Assembly: GCA_024643655.1 (NCBI GenBank)
Contig: JAHEMM010000022.1
Span: 1 to 34,819 of the forward strand
Length of the DNA: 34,819 nucleotides
From: Chitinophagaceae bacterium
GTDB lineage: Bacteria > Bacteroidota > Bacteroidia > Chitinophagales > Chitinophagaceae
Reading direction: 5' to 3'
Part shown: positions 24,157-33,157 of the stretch, piece by piece
Position numbering within the stretch: position 1 is the first letter of the stretch
Layout: every line of letters starts with the position of its first letter
The notes under the pieces: generated by a model
Databases searched by the model: none
The model's input: the letters and a program-made list of their open reading frames with translations, nothing else
Told to the model about the DNA's origin: nothing
Program-made: the position numbers and the translations under genes

Positions 24157-24951
24157 ATGAGTAAGAAAATAGCCATTATTGGCGGTGGCAATCTGGGAGC
24201 ATCAATTGCAGAAGGATTAATACAAAGTGAATTTAGCAGACCAGTAGAGTTAACGATTACCCGTAGAAATCCTTCAGCACTCAGCCATTTTGCGGAAAAG
24301 GGTTGTATGGTGCATAGTGATAATAAAAAAGCTGTAAGAGATTGTGAAGTAATTATTCTTGCAGTAAAACCCTATAATTATGCAGATATTGTAAAAGAAT
24401 TAAAGACAATATTCAATCCCAAAAAGCATTTAATTGTTTCCGTGATCACAGGAGTGTGGATAGAGCAATTACAAGCAGCCATTGGAAAACCTGTTCCCGT
24501 AATCCGGGCAATGCCCAATACTGCCATTGCCATACAACAAAGCATGACCTGTCTTGCTCATAACGGAGCTACAGCATCACAGGTCAATTTTATTCAGGAT
24601 TTATTCGATCAATTGGGCAAAACAGTTGTCATTAACGAAAAGCTTATGGACGCCGCAACAGTTCTTGGTGCTTGCGGCACAGCATATGCTATGCGATATA
24701 TCCGTGCAAATATTCAAGGTGGAATTGAGATCGGTTTTGATGCAGCCACCGCCTCACTTATCGCAGCACAAACTGTAAACGGTGCAGCTGAGTTACTTTT
24801 GCAAAAAGGCTCACATCCTGAGCAGGAGATCGACAAAGTAACCACACCAATGGGTTGTACAATTGCCGGCTTAAATGAAATGGAGCACCAGGGTTTCAGT
24901 TCATCACTTATCAGAGGGTTGGTGGCTAGCTATAATAAGATTGTGAAATGA
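24157..24951 (+). CDS. proC: Pyrroline-5-carboxylate reductase
   Basis: This enzyme catalyses the last step of proline synthesis, reducing 1-pyrroline-5-carboxylate with NAD(P)H. The 264-residue length is normal. The N-terminal Rossmann fold is clear (IAIIGGGNLGASIAEGL), followed by VILAVKPYNYADIV, the family block VIRAMPNTAIAIQQSMT, and the helical dimerisation domain with GACGTAYAMRYI, AAQTVNGAAELL and the C-terminal VTTPMGCTIAGLNEMEHQGF. In most homologues the last block reads TSPGGTT-x-xGL; here it is TTPMGCTIAGL, a mild change. A near -7 box (TATCTTTA, 24136-24143) lies 13 bases before the start codon. It converges with the deoxynucleoside kinase gene 55 bases away. Confidence 0.95.
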   Translation: MSKKIAIIGGGNLGASIAEGLIQSEFSRPVELTITRRNPSALSHFAEKGCMVHSDNKKAVRDCEVIILAVKPYNYADIVKELKTIFNPKKHLIVSVITGVWIEQLQAAIGKPVPVIRAMPNTAIAIQQSMTCLAHNGATASQVNFIQDLFDQLGKTVVINEKLMDAATVLGACGTAYAMRYIRANIQGGIEIGFDAATASLIAAQTVNGAAELLLQKGSHPEQEIDKVTTPMGCTIAGLNEMEHQGFSSSLIRGLVASYNKIVK

Positions 24952-25006
24952 TAAGGGTGATTTGTTATTATTACTTGGACAATCCGTTAATCTCTTTTGA
25001 AGAATT

Positions 25007-25639
25007 TCACGGCAGACTCAGATGATACTGTCCGTCTTCATAATCTTTTTCCAATGCATCAAATATTACTTGTAAGTGTTTTGGGTTGTTGAGAAAGTCG
25101 GCATTGCTGGCATCTACATAAAGTGTTTTTACATTGTGCTGCCTTATATAATGAGTATAGGTTTCCTGAAGGTTGAAAAGATAATCGTCTGGAATATTTT
25201 GTTCGTAGGAACGGTTTCTTTTTTTAATATTGGCTTGTAATTTTCTAACTGGGGCATGGAGATAAATAAGTAGATCAGGTTTTGTCAATTGCTGATTTAT
25301 TATTTCAAATAGTCGTTGGTATAAACGAAACTCATCTTCTGGCAATGTTACTTTGGCAAAAAGCAAACATTTTGTAAAAAGATAATCGGAAACGGTCAGG
25401 CTTTGGAATATATCTTTTTGTTGTAAGAATTCTTTTTGTTGCTTAAAGCGTTCCGCCATAAAAAATAATTCTAAAGGAAAGGCGTATTGATCAGGCTTTT
25501 CGTAAAATTTTGGAAGAAAAGGATTATCTGCAAATTCTTCCAGTATCAACCGGGCATTATAATGCCTGGATAACAAATTCGCTAATGTTGTTTTACCGGC
25601 GCCAATATTTCCTTCTACGGTTATAAACTGATAATTCAT
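25007..25639 (-). CDS. Deoxynucleoside kinase (dCK/dGK family)
   Basis: This enzyme phosphorylates deoxyribonucleosides for dNTP salvage. From the ATG at 25637-25639 the protein has 210 residues, beginning MNYQFITVEGNIGAGKTT with the P-loop at 10-18. EEFADNPFLPKFYEKPDQYAFPLELFFMAER holds the substrate-binding glutamate and the F-x-x-x-x-F-F-M-x-x-R block. SDYLF and the LID segment IKKRNRSYEQNIPDDYL follow. A longer in-frame reading to 25687 adds 16 poorly plausible residues and is rejected. Base specificity (dA/dG versus dC) cannot be read from sequence. folK lies upstream on the same strand with a 100-base gap; this pairing recurs in Bacteroidota, and joint transcription is likely. Confidence 0.92.
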   Translation of the reverse strand: MNYQFITVEGNIGAGKTTLANLLSRHYNARLILEEFADNPFLPKFYEKPDQYAFPLELFFMAERFKQQKEFLQQKDIFQSLTVSDYLFTKCLLFAKVTLPEDEFRLYQRLFEIINQQLTKPDLLIYLHAPVRKLQANIKKRNRSYEQNIPDDYLFNLQETYTHYIRQHNVKTLYVDASNADFLNNPKHLQVIFDALEKDYEDGQYHLSLP

Positions 25640-25739
25640 TTTGTTAATAGTGAATAGCTTTAAACAGATAGCCTCATTATCCCGCAAAATAAGTTAATTG
25701 AAAAGGATGTTATCTAGTAAGTGAAGATTGTGGAAAAAT

Positions 25740-26222
25740 TCAGGAATACTTTTTTACTGCCAGTTCATCTTTGCATTCTTTTAGTATTGTAGTTATTGTT
25801 TTTTTTAGTACAGGATGTTTCAATTTTGGAGCAATTTCTGCAAGCGGTAATAAAGCAAATTTCCGGTTTTGCATTTCTGGATGTGGAAGCGTAAGCGATT
25901 TATATTCATGAATTTCGTCTGCATAAAGAAGTATGTCAATATCAATTACTCTTGGCCCAAATTTTTCTTTTCTTACTCGTCCCATCAGGGTTTCTACTTT
26001 CAAAATTCTGTTAATTAGTTGGCGGGCAGTGAATTCTGTTTTTATGATGAGTGCCTGATTCAGAAAAGGAGCTTGATTAGTATTTCCCCAGGCTGCTGTT
26101 TCATAAAGTGAAGATTTTTTTATTATTGTTCCACAATAGCTATGAATGTGTTCAATTGCATTTTGCAGATTTCTTTCTCTGTTGCCCATATTTCCACCAG
26201 TAAGTAAGTAAGCCTTATTCAT
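25740..26222 (-). CDS. folK: 6-Hydroxymethyl-7,8-dihydropterin pyrophosphokinase
   Basis: This enzyme transfers pyrophosphate from ATP to 6-hydroxymethyl-dihydropterin in folate synthesis. I place the start at the ATG 26220-26222, giving 160 residues that begin MNKAYLLTGGNMGNRERNL, as is normal for FolK; an ATG six codons upstream is possible but atypical. Motifs are SSLYETAAWGN (38-47), NQALIIKT (55-62), GRVRKEKFGPRVIDIDILLY (81-100, metal ligands D94 and D96) and LPHPEMQNRKFALLPLAEIAP (112-132). It precedes the deoxynucleoside kinase gene on the same strand and is divergent from the ABC-2 permease gene. Confidence 0.95.
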   Translation of the reverse strand: MNKAYLLTGGNMGNRERNLQNAIEHIHSYCGTIIKKSSLYETAAWGNTNQAPFLNQALIIKTEFTARQLINRILKVETLMGRVRKEKFGPRVIDIDILLYADEIHEYKSLTLPHPEMQNRKFALLPLAEIAPKLKHPVLKKTITTILKECKDELAVKKYS

Positions 26223-26269
26223 AATAACATCAAATATCATTATTTTAATTATTGATAACTGTAATTAAA

Positions 26270-26277
26270 TACATTTG
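26270..26277 (+). promoter_or_regulatory. -7 promoter element (TACATTTG) ahead of the ABC-2 permease gene
   Basis: This is an exact TAnnTTTG nine bases before the ATG at 26287. The nearest TTG (26252-26254) gives 15-base spacing, shorter than the usual 17-23. An alternative TTG start at 26275 lies inside this box, so the ATG is the better start. The leader would be only a few bases long. Confidence 0.5.
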
Positions 26278-26286
26278 CCACCTATT

Positions 26287-27405
26287 ATGGAGCAACCAAA
26301 CCAAAAATATAGCCAAACTAAAGCGTTATGGGCTATCACCAAGGCCAGTTTCAAAGCTATTTTTGCCAACCCAAGTGCAATTATATTTAGTGTATTGTTC
26401 CCAATCATCTTTATTTTAATATTTGGTGCTTTTGGTAATGGTGGCGGAGTAACTTATCATGTTGCATTAACTGAAAATAGCGACACGAGTAATTTTTTTT
26501 ATGCCGGATTAAAGCAAGCACCGGCAATCAGAGTATTAAGATATGCAGATACAAGTTTGTTAAATAAAGATTTGCAAAAAGGGAAAATTACAGCAGTATT
26601 ATCTATCGTTACTGAAAAAGATTCCTTGCAGCGATCCTCAACAAAAGTTTTTGTTCGATCTACAACTGCAAGCGCCAATACTTTGGGGTCTTTTATGCCT
26701 GTATTGGATTACTTACGTTTAAAGATTGAAAATGCACAAGCCGGTGAACGAGAAAGTTTGATTACTATTGCTGAACCAGAAATAAAAGAAGTAAGAAAAT
26801 ATAGGCAGATAGATTTTATACTTCCGGGTCAATTGGGGTTCTCTATTTTGTTTTCTACATTATTTGGTATTGCTTTTACTTTTTTTGGATTGAGAGAGCA
26901 ATTGGTATTAAAAAGATTCTATGCATCACCTGTCAATCGTATTAATATCTTGATGGGAATTGGAATGAGCCGTTTATTTTTCCAATTAATGAATGTAATT
27001 GTCCTAATCTTTTTTGGACATTATGTTTTAAACTTTACGTTGGTAAACGGATATGCCACAGCTGGCGAAATGTTGCTGGTAACAGTTATTATGCTTTTTC
27101 AGCTAATGGGTGTAGGATTAATTTTTAGTAGTATTTCGAAATCGGATACAAGTATTCCTTTATTGATCAATTTATATGGATTTCCACAAATGATGTTGTC
27201 GGGCACTTTTTTTTCAATCGAAGTATTTCCAGGATGGCTACAAGAGATTTGCAGAGTATTGCCACTAACACAATATAATGATGCCATGCGTAAAATTGCT
27301 TTTGAAGGGCAAAGTGTTTTTGATTGTGGAAGGGAGATTGGAATTTTAGCAATTTGGATGCTAATTACTTATGCCATAGCTATCAAAGTTTTGAAGTGGG
27401 AATAA
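26287..27405 (+). CDS. ABC-2 type permease without a linked ATPase
   Basis: From the ATG at 26287 the protein has 372 residues. It has the ABC2_membrane_3-like form: cytoplasmic TKASFKAIFANPSAII, helix 1 (FSVLFPIIFILIFGAFG), an extracytoplasmic domain (about 50-170), then five helices with FFGLREQLVLKRFYASPVNRINILMGIGMSRLFFQ as the coupling region and LPLTQYNDAMRKIAFEG before the last helix. Its sequence differs from the two efflux-cassette permeases. No ATPase gene is adjacent on either side, so it must pair with one encoded elsewhere or have an unrecognised partner. The SRPBCC-like gene follows after 33 bases and is probably co-transcribed. Confidence 0.88.
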   Translation: MEQPNQKYSQTKALWAITKASFKAIFANPSAIIFSVLFPIIFILIFGAFGNGGGVTYHVALTENSDTSNFFYAGLKQAPAIRVLRYADTSLLNKDLQKGKITAVLSIVTEKDSLQRSSTKVFVRSTTASANTLGSFMPVLDYLRLKIENAQAGERESLITIAEPEIKEVRKYRQIDFILPGQLGFSILFSTLFGIAFTFFGLREQLVLKRFYASPVNRINILMGIGMSRLFFQLMNVIVLIFFGHYVLNFTLVNGYATAGEMLLVTVIMLFQLMGVGLIFSSISKSDTSIPLLINLYGFPQMMLSGTFFSIEVFPGWLQEICRVLPLTQYNDAMRKIAFEGQSVFDCGREIGILAIWMLITYAIAIKVLKWE

Positions 27406-27438
27406 GAAATATTTTTTTATTAAGTATAAATTTTTGTT

Positions 27439-27936
27439 TTGAGAGTTATTAAACTTGGACTTATAAGTATTGTAGTTTTCGCATTGTTAATTACAGGGTT
27501 CTCTCTTTTTTTTCCTTCAAACATCAGAATTTCAAAAGCAATTGATATCAATGCTTCCAAAGATTCTATAATGTTTCAGATTAGCAATATAGAAAACTGG
27601 AAGAACTGGTTCCCGGGTGCCGATTCTGCTGAATTAATTATGAAAGATGGAGAAATTAAAGGAATAAGAACCTTGAACAAGCAACAATTGATCGTAAATG
27701 AAATTACAGATAGTACGGTGTTAGCAATATCAAAAAACCCAGGGTTTAAAGATGGTAAAAGCGGATGGAATTTTATACCAGCAGCTGTACCGAATACAAT
27801 TACTATTCAATGGTACATGGATTTTCATCTCCATTGGTATCCTTGGGAAAAATTTTCGAGCCTTCTACTGGAAAAAAGATATGGTCCATTATTGGAGATA
27901 GGTTTGAGTAACCTGAAAAAATTATTAGAGAAATAG
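27439..27936 (+). CDS. SRPBCC-like (polyketide cyclase/START fold) membrane-anchored protein
   Basis: This 165-residue protein starts with one hydrophobic segment (IKLGLISIVVFALLITGFSLFF). A domain follows that opens with ISKAIDINASKDSIMFQISNIENWKNWFPG, the typical N-terminal strand-helix pattern of SRPBCC/polyketide-cyclase proteins. Later blocks are KDGKSGWNFIPAAVPNTITIQWYMDFHLHWYPWEKF and a C-terminal helix (PLLEIGLSNLKKLLEK), also usual for the fold. The start codon is TTG; no in-frame ATG is available before residue 45, so TTG is required to keep the anchor. It lies 33 bases after the permease gene and 60 before the DUF2911 gene. Ligand and role are unknown. Confidence 0.7.
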   Translation: MRVIKLGLISIVVFALLITGFSLFFPSNIRISKAIDINASKDSIMFQISNIENWKNWFPGADSAELIMKDGEIKGIRTLNKQQLIVNEITDSTVLAISKNPGFKDGKSGWNFIPAAVPNTITIQWYMDFHLHWYPWEKFSSLLLEKRYGPLLEIGLSNLKKLLEK

Positions 27937-27996
27937 TTTAAAAGGCAGCTACTTGTCAAACCATCTTGGTAACTTTAAATACCAAAAGAGCTTATT

Positions 27997-28494
27997 ATGA
28001 AAAATATATTATTACTCCTCGCATTTTTTATTGTTACAGATAGTTTTGGGCAGGGTCGTCAGCGAAAAAGTCCGCATGATACGTTAACATATGCAAATGG
28101 TATAGTTATTTATGGACGTCCTTATAAAAGCGACCGTGAGATTTTTGGGGCATTAATAAAATATGGTCAGGTGTGGCGAATTGGTGCAGATGAAGCCACC
28201 ACTATTACATTTAAGACAGATACAAAATTTGGAAGTGAATTAATTCCAGCGGGTACCTATTCACTTTTTGCAGTTGTAAACGAAAATGATTGGTCGCTAA
28301 TTCTTAACTCTCAATTGGGACAATGGGGTGCATTTTCATATGAAAAGAATAAAGAAAAAGATATAGCTAAAATAACAGTACCCGTAAAAAAGTCAGATGC
28401 TATTGTAGAACAATTGACAATACGTTTTTCGGAAGAAAATGAAATGATCATCGAATGGGATACAACAAGTGTATCCATTCCTTTAGTTTTTTAA
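27997..28494 (+). CDS. Exported DUF2911 protein
   Basis: This 165-residue protein has a signal peptide (MKNILLLLAFFIVTDSFGQ) and matches DUF2911, a Bacteroidota-enriched family of exported proteins. Characteristic parts are ANGIVIYGRPYKSDREIFGALIKYGQVWRIGADEATTITF, LIPAGTYSLFAVVNENDWSLILNSQLGQWGAF, and the C-terminal LTIRFSEENEMIIEWDTTSVSIPL. The family has a predicted beta-sandwich fold and no established biochemical function. A -7-like TAACTTTA (27970-27977) lies 20 bases before the ATG with a short-spaced TTG. It could be transcribed on its own or with the two preceding genes. Confidence 0.88.
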   Translation: MKNILLLLAFFIVTDSFGQGRQRKSPHDTLTYANGIVIYGRPYKSDREIFGALIKYGQVWRIGADEATTITFKTDTKFGSELIPAGTYSLFAVVNENDWSLILNSQLGQWGAFSYEKNKEKDIAKITVPVKKSDAIVEQLTIRFSEENEMIIEWDTTSVSIPLVF

Positions 28495-28526
28495 GTAAAG
28501 GGAAATTACTTTGATTTCAGTCCCCA

Positions 28527-28583
28527 TTGCAGGTTTTTGCAGGTAATACTCCAGTCTCTGCAATTATTTGCAGCCTTATGCAG
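28527..28583. promoter_or_regulatory. Cluster of TTGCAG elements upstream of susC
   Basis: TTGCAG occurs at 28527 and 28537, as its reverse complement CTGCAA at 28558-28563, again at 28568-28573, and as ATGCAG at 28578. Spacings are about 10, 21, 10 and 10 bases, close to whole helical turns. The central CTGCAA-TTAT-TTGCAG is an inverted repeat. The cluster lies 93 bases before the susC start, which suits an activator or repressor array. Confidence 0.5.
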
Positions 28584-28675
28584 CATTTCTATGTTGTATT
28601 TGTCTATATTTATATAAATATTTTCCAACAGTTAAGATTCTTCAAATTTTTTATTTAGAAACCAAAAATGCTTTT

Positions 28676-31600
28676 ATGAATCATGTCAAACGATTATTGC
28701 TAAAGAAGTGTAAGCACATTTCTTTTATTTTTTTCCTTCAACTATCAGTAATGGTAGCTTTTTCACAAGTAAAAATAAGTGGAAAGGTAACCGGGCCTGA
28801 TGGAACGGGAATACCATCTGTAACAGTTCAGATAGTAAATTCAACGCAAGGAACTTTTACAGATGCTAATGGTAATTATGAATTATTTACTTCACTTAAA
28901 CAAGGTAGTTACACTATTGAATTTTCTGGTATTGGATTAAAGTCTACTTCACAGACTTTAAAGATTACCAATGAAAACTCTTATTCCATCAATGCATCAT
29001 TAATACAGGATGTTATGAATATGGATGAAGTAATAGTAACGGGAGTTTCAGCGGGTACTACCAGAAAACAATTAGGTAGTTATATCAGTACAGTAAAAGC
29101 GGATGAACTTACAAAGGGAGCTACTGGAAATGTGCTGGCAGCTTTACAAGGTAAAACTGCAGGCGCACAAATAATACAAAATAGTGGAGATCCGGGTGGT
29201 GGAATTTCTGTAAGACTTAGAGGTATAAGCTCTATTAATAGTTCATCAGAGCCACTGTATATTGTTGATGGTATTATTGTAAATAATGCTACTACCAGAG
29301 TGACCAATACTTCTGGCAATTATGACGGATCTAATTTTGTTGGTACGATCGGTCAAAACAGAATGGCAGATATTAACCCTGCAGATATAGAAAGAATTGA
29401 AGTGTTGAATGGTGCAGCAGCTGCGGCAATTTATGGTTCAAGAGCGAATGCAGGCGTAGTGCAGATTTTTACAAAAAGAGGAAGCAGTGGTGCTCCGGTT
29501 GTTTCTTTTTCTTCTAGTTTTCAATCAAGTAAACTACGTAAAAGTGTTGAAGTAAATCAATCGCCAACAAAATTCGGCGGACCTACTGATGGACCTTTAG
29601 CACAAACTCAGGATATATTAGTTCCAGCCTGGACAAACACAACTCCAGTTACCAGATATGATTATAATGATTACATCTTTCAAACAGCTTTAGGCACTGA
29701 CAATACAGTTTCTGTAAGCGGCGGTAAAGACAAAACAAAATATTATGTTTCAGGTTCTTACTTTTTTAATGAAGGCATAATAAAGAATACTGATTTCAGA
29801 AGATTCAGTTTCAGAAGTAACATTGATCAGACTATAACAGACAAACTAAGTTTCACTCTTGGATTAAATTATATCAATAGTGCATCTAATGAAAAGCCTG
29901 ACGGTAATTCATTTTTTTCTCCACTTAATTCTATCAATATCATTGGCAATTTTCATGATCTATGGACAAGAGATGCGAATGGTAATATCAAAGCAATTGG
30001 TGAGAGACAGCGAGCAAATCCGGTTTCTGTTATTGAAGATATCAAGCAACGACAGGAAACAAGTAGATTTTTAGCAAGTACTAGTTTGAAATGGAAACCT
30101 ATCAGGAATTTGACTTTTGATTACACAATGGGTATTGACAATTACTCACAGGATGGTAAAACATTTATTCCTCCATTCGCTTATCCGGTTAATACAGGAT
30201 TCTTTGGTGGAGGTTTATCACTTGATCCGGCTCAAAACGGTTATGCAAGTACGGCTAATGCAAATTATTTTCAGATCAATAATGAGATCAACGGAACATA
30301 TACTGCTAAAATTAATGATAAGCTAAGTTCTACTACTCAAATTGGTTATTCATTGCAGTATGAAAAGTCTAGTTATAGTTTATTACAAGGAAGAGGCTTA
30401 GCTCCTTTTGTAGAAACAGCTACAGGTGCAAGTACAATTTTACCTGGCACTGATAGTAGAGGTGAGTTATCAATCTCTGGTGCTTATTTACAGCAAAATT
30501 TTAAATTCAGAAACCAGCTTTTTGTTACAGGTGCTGTAAGAGTTGATGGTTCTTCTGTTTTTGGTGAAGATGAAAGAAATCAGGTATATGTTAAAGCAAG
30601 TGGAAGCTATCTTTTATCTGAAACAGATTATTGGGGTAAGATGGGCGTTTCTAAATGGTGGAATCTATTTAAATTAAGAGTAGCATATGGACAATCAGGA
30701 AACCTTACTGGAATTGGTCCATATGAAAGATTCAATTCTTATTCAAGCATTGCATTCCTTGGAAGAACTTCATTTTTCTCTGGTTCAACTTTAGCTAATA
30801 CCGGGGTAAAGCCAGAACGTCAAAGTGAATTGGAAATAGGAACTGATCTTGGATTTGTTAATAATAGAATTGGTGTTCAGTTTAACTATTATATTAAAAA
30901 AGTAGATGATCTTTTGATTAATCGTGTAATAGCACCAACCACAGGATTCTCAAGTTTACTTGATAATTTTGGGTCATTAGAAAATAAAGGTTTTGAAGTT
31001 GTGCTTAATTTAGGTATAATCAAAAAAACTGATTTCCAGTGGAATGTTACAGGTATATTTAATCATAATAGAAATAAAGCAACAAGAATTGGTCAGGCAT
31101 TAACATTGTTAAGTACAAATGGTGGAGCACCGGTGGCAATTTTAGAAGGTCAGCCAATTGGTGTATTTTATGGAACTTTCTTTGCAACAGATGGTAGCGG
31201 TAATCAAATTAAAAATACAAGTGGTATTCCAGTTACTGAAAGAGGAATACAAAATAGTCCGTTATCATATTCTACTCAGAGAGATGCAGGTGGTTTACCA
31301 TCAGGATCAGTTTTGCGTAGAGTTATAGGCGATCCTAATCCTGATTATACTGCTAGCTTAGTAAATGAATTGCAGTATAAAAAGTTAAGTATGCGTTTTC
31401 AATTTGATGCGGTACAGGGAGTGGATGTATTTAATGCAGATTTTAGAACAAGACAAGGTGTGGGGAATGGAAAGGTGGCTGAAATGGAGCAGAGAGGTCA
31501 ATTGCCAAGAGGTTATATTTTAGGAATATATGGTATAGAAGAATGGCGTATTGATGATGGCTCTTTCGTAAAACTAAGGGAGCTTTCTTTAAGTTATGAT

Positions 31601-31795
31601 TTTGGAAAGGTTAAAAACATTTTTAATAATCTTACCCTTTCAGTAACTGGAAGAAACCTGATCTCATTTGATAATTATAAAGGGTATGATCCTGAAGTAA
31701 ATGCTGGTGGACAAAGCACTGTACTAAGAGGTATAGATTTTGGTGCAGTTCCAATTCCTCGAACGCTAAGCATTGGTCTTAACGCAAAATTTTAA
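28676..31795 (+). CDS. SusC/RagA-family TonB-dependent outer-membrane receptor
   Basis: This protein imports glycans or other large nutrients across the outer membrane using TonB energy. From the ATG at 28676 it has 1039 residues. An in-frame upstream ATG at 28568 is rejected because the signal peptide starts at MNHVKRLLLKKCKHISFIFFLQLSVMVAFSQ. A CarboxypepD_reg-like domain follows (32-112), then the TonB box MDEVIVTG (116-123) and the plug domain with LQGKTAGAQIIQNSGDPGGGISVRLRGISSINSSSEPLYIVDGIIV. The SusC-specific plug end (IERIEVLNGAAAAAIYGSRANAGVVQIFTKRG) and a 22-strand-type barrel ending in an aromatic (GLNAKF) complete it. The susD gene follows 18 bases later. No glycoside hydrolase, sulfatase or anti-sigma gene is linked, so the substrate is unknown. 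Confidence 0.96.
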   Translation: MNHVKRLLLKKCKHISFIFFLQLSVMVAFSQVKISGKVTGPDGTGIPSVTVQIVNSTQGTFTDANGNYELFTSLKQGSYTIEFSGIGLKSTSQTLKITNENSYSINASLIQDVMNMDEVIVTGVSAGTTRKQLGSYISTVKADELTKGATGNVLAALQGKTAGAQIIQNSGDPGGGISVRLRGISSINSSSEPLYIVDGIIVNNATTRVTNTSGNYDGSNFVGTIGQNRMADINPADIERIEVLNGAAAAAIYGSRANAGVVQIFTKRGSSGAPVVSFSSSFQSSKLRKSVEVNQSPTKFGGPTDGPLAQTQDILVPAWTNTTPVTRYDYNDYIFQTALGTDNTVSVSGGKDKTKYYVSGSYFFNEGIIKNTDFRRFSFRSNIDQTITDKLSFTLGLNYINSASNEKPDGNSFFSPLNSINIIGNFHDLWTRDANGNIKAIGERQRANPVSVIEDIKQRQETSRFLASTSLKWKPIRNLTFDYTMGIDNYSQDGKTFIPPFAYPVNTGFFGGGLSLDPAQNGYASTANANYFQINNEINGTYTAKINDKLSSTTQIGYSLQYEKSSYSLLQGRGLAPFVETATGASTILPGTDSRGELSISGAYLQQNFKFRNQLFVTGAVRVDGSSVFGEDERNQVYVKASGSYLLSETDYWGKMGVSKWWNLFKLRVAYGQSGNLTGIGPYERFNSYSSIAFLGRTSFFSGSTLANTGVKPERQSELEIGTDLGFVNNRIGVQFNYYIKKVDDLLINRVIAPTTGFSSLLDNFGSLENKGFEVVLNLGIIKKTDFQWNVTGIFNHNRNKATRIGQALTLLSTNGGAPVAILEGQPIGVFYGTFFATDGSGNQIKNTSGIPVTERGIQNSPLSYSTQRDAGGLPSGSVLRRVIGDPNPDYTASLVNELQYKKLSMRFQFDAVQGVDVFNADFRTRQGVGNGKVAEMEQRGQLPRGYILGIYGIEEWRIDDGSFVKLRELSLSYDFGKVKNIFNNLTLSVTGRNLISFDNYKGYDPEVNAGGQSTVLRGIDFGAVPIPRTLSIGLNAKF

Positions 31796-31813
31796 CACCC
31801 TAAAAAAGAAATT

Positions 31814-33136
31814 ATGAAACACAAAATAAAATATAACTTTTGGATAGCTATAGCAATTACATCGCTATCCTTAACATCTTGTAAAAAAGATTATGCTGAT
31901 CCTAATAGAGCAACAAGTGATAAAGTGTTTAGCTCTGTAAATGGTTTAACAGGTATCAGCGTAGGTTTACAAAGAGTTTATTCTCTTGGTCGTGGAAGTT
32001 CATTATATAATGTTGTAAGCATGAATGGCTTTATAACAAGAGAACTACTTTTATTAAACCAGGGTAACTTGCCAGAATATCAATTACAACAGGGTGGTTC
32101 TGTTGTAGATGGTACTAACACCATGTTAGCTGGTTTATGGACATCCAGTAATAAGGTTATTTATGAAGCTGACCAGGTTATTACAAATGCTGGTAATTTA
32201 ACAGATAAAGGAATTGCAAGCGGATTGATCGGGTATGCTTCAATTTTCAAAGCATTGTCGATAGGCAATTTGTCAATGTTCTGGGAGAAAGTACCGGAAA
32301 GTATTGGCACAAATGTGAGTTTTATTAATAGAGCAGATGGTTTTACAAAAGCCATTGCTGCAATTAATAATGCATTATCTGTAATTACTACAACCCCAAT
32401 AAGTGCATCTTTTGCAGGAACGATTCCGGCAGGTATTGATATTGTAAATACATTACAGGCATTAAAGGCAAGGTATCTTTTATATAGTGGTAAATATGGA
32501 GAAGCACTTACAGCTGCAAACCTGGTCGATCTTACAAAAAAATCTACACTGAACTTCGAAGCAGCTAATCCAAACCCGATATATGATGTAGCAGGTTCTA
32601 ATTTTAATGTATATCAACCAATAGATTCTACAATGGGTTTACTGGGAAGCTTAAAGCCAGATCTTGCTGATAAGAGAATTCCTTTTTACATGGTGCTAAG
32701 CGGAAGCTCTGCTGCTAGATTTTTAATGAAAGGCTTTGCAGCATCCACTACTACTACTTATCCTATTTACTATCCGGGCGAAATTACATTGATCAAGGCT
32801 GAAGCATATGCCCGTCAGGCTGTACCAGATTTGCCCAATGCATTAATTGAATTAAATAAGATTGTTACTAAAAAAGCAGTGAATGATCCTTTAGGCATTG
32901 GTGCAGACTTGCCAATGATGGTTGGACCATTTACACAAGCTCAATTATTAGATCAGATTTATAGGAACAGGTGTATAGAAATGTACATGTCTGGTTTAAA
33001 GTTGGAAGATATGCGGAGGTTTGGCAGGCCAAGTGCTACTACTTTAACGGGTTCAGAAAGAACAAGGAATTTATTACCTTATCCATTTAGGGAAAGAGAT
33101 AATAATCCAAATACTCCTGCTGATCCTGCATTCTAA
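31814..33136 (+). CDS. SusD/RagB-family nutrient-binding lipoprotein
   Basis: This is the surface lid partner of the preceding SusC. The 440-residue protein has a lipoprotein signal ending LTSC (Cys 23). It also shows the SusD-like TPR-rich fold: KKDYADPNRATSDKVFSSVNGLTGISVGLQRVYS at the mature start, TMLAGLWTSSNKVIYEADQVI, GYASIFKALSIGNLSMFWEKVPES, TLQALKARYLLYSGKYGEAL and EITLIKAEAYARQAVPDLPNALIELNKI. The C-terminal SusD block includes LDQIYRNRCIEMYMSGLKLEDMRRFGRP and a final PYPFRERDNNPN. It is at the short end for SusD proteins, which are usually 480-600 residues. The pair is terminated by a hairpin before anmK. Confidence 0.94.
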   Translation: MKHKIKYNFWIAIAITSLSLTSCKKDYADPNRATSDKVFSSVNGLTGISVGLQRVYSLGRGSSLYNVVSMNGFITRELLLLNQGNLPEYQLQQGGSVVDGTNTMLAGLWTSSNKVIYEADQVITNAGNLTDKGIASGLIGYASIFKALSIGNLSMFWEKVPESIGTNVSFINRADGFTKAIAAINNALSVITTTPISASFAGTIPAGIDIVNTLQALKARYLLYSGKYGEALTAANLVDLTKKSTLNFEAANPNPIYDVAGSNFNVYQPIDSTMGLLGSLKPDLADKRIPFYMVLSGSSAARFLMKGFAASTTTTYPIYYPGEITLIKAEAYARQAVPDLPNALIELNKIVTKKAVNDPLGIGADLPMMVGPFTQAQLLDQIYRNRCIEMYMSGLKLEDMRRFGRPSATTLTGSERTRNLLPYPFRERDNNPNTPADPAF

Positions 33137-33157
33137 TATTAATCAATTTATTTTATT

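Noticed and set aside
25640-25687. 16-residue extension of the deoxynucleoside kinase
   Set aside because: The family begins a few residues before the P-loop, as from the ATG at 25637-25639.
28493-28511. AAGTAA / TTACTT hairpin just after the DUF2911 gene
   Set aside because: Six-base, nearly all-A/T stem with no T-tract; too weak to call a terminator.
28568-28675. 36-codon N-terminal extension of the SusC reading frame from an upstream ATG
   Set aside because: It would put a cysteine-rich hydrophobic stretch ahead of a good signal peptide and overlap the TTGCAG cluster; the ATG at 28676 fits the family.
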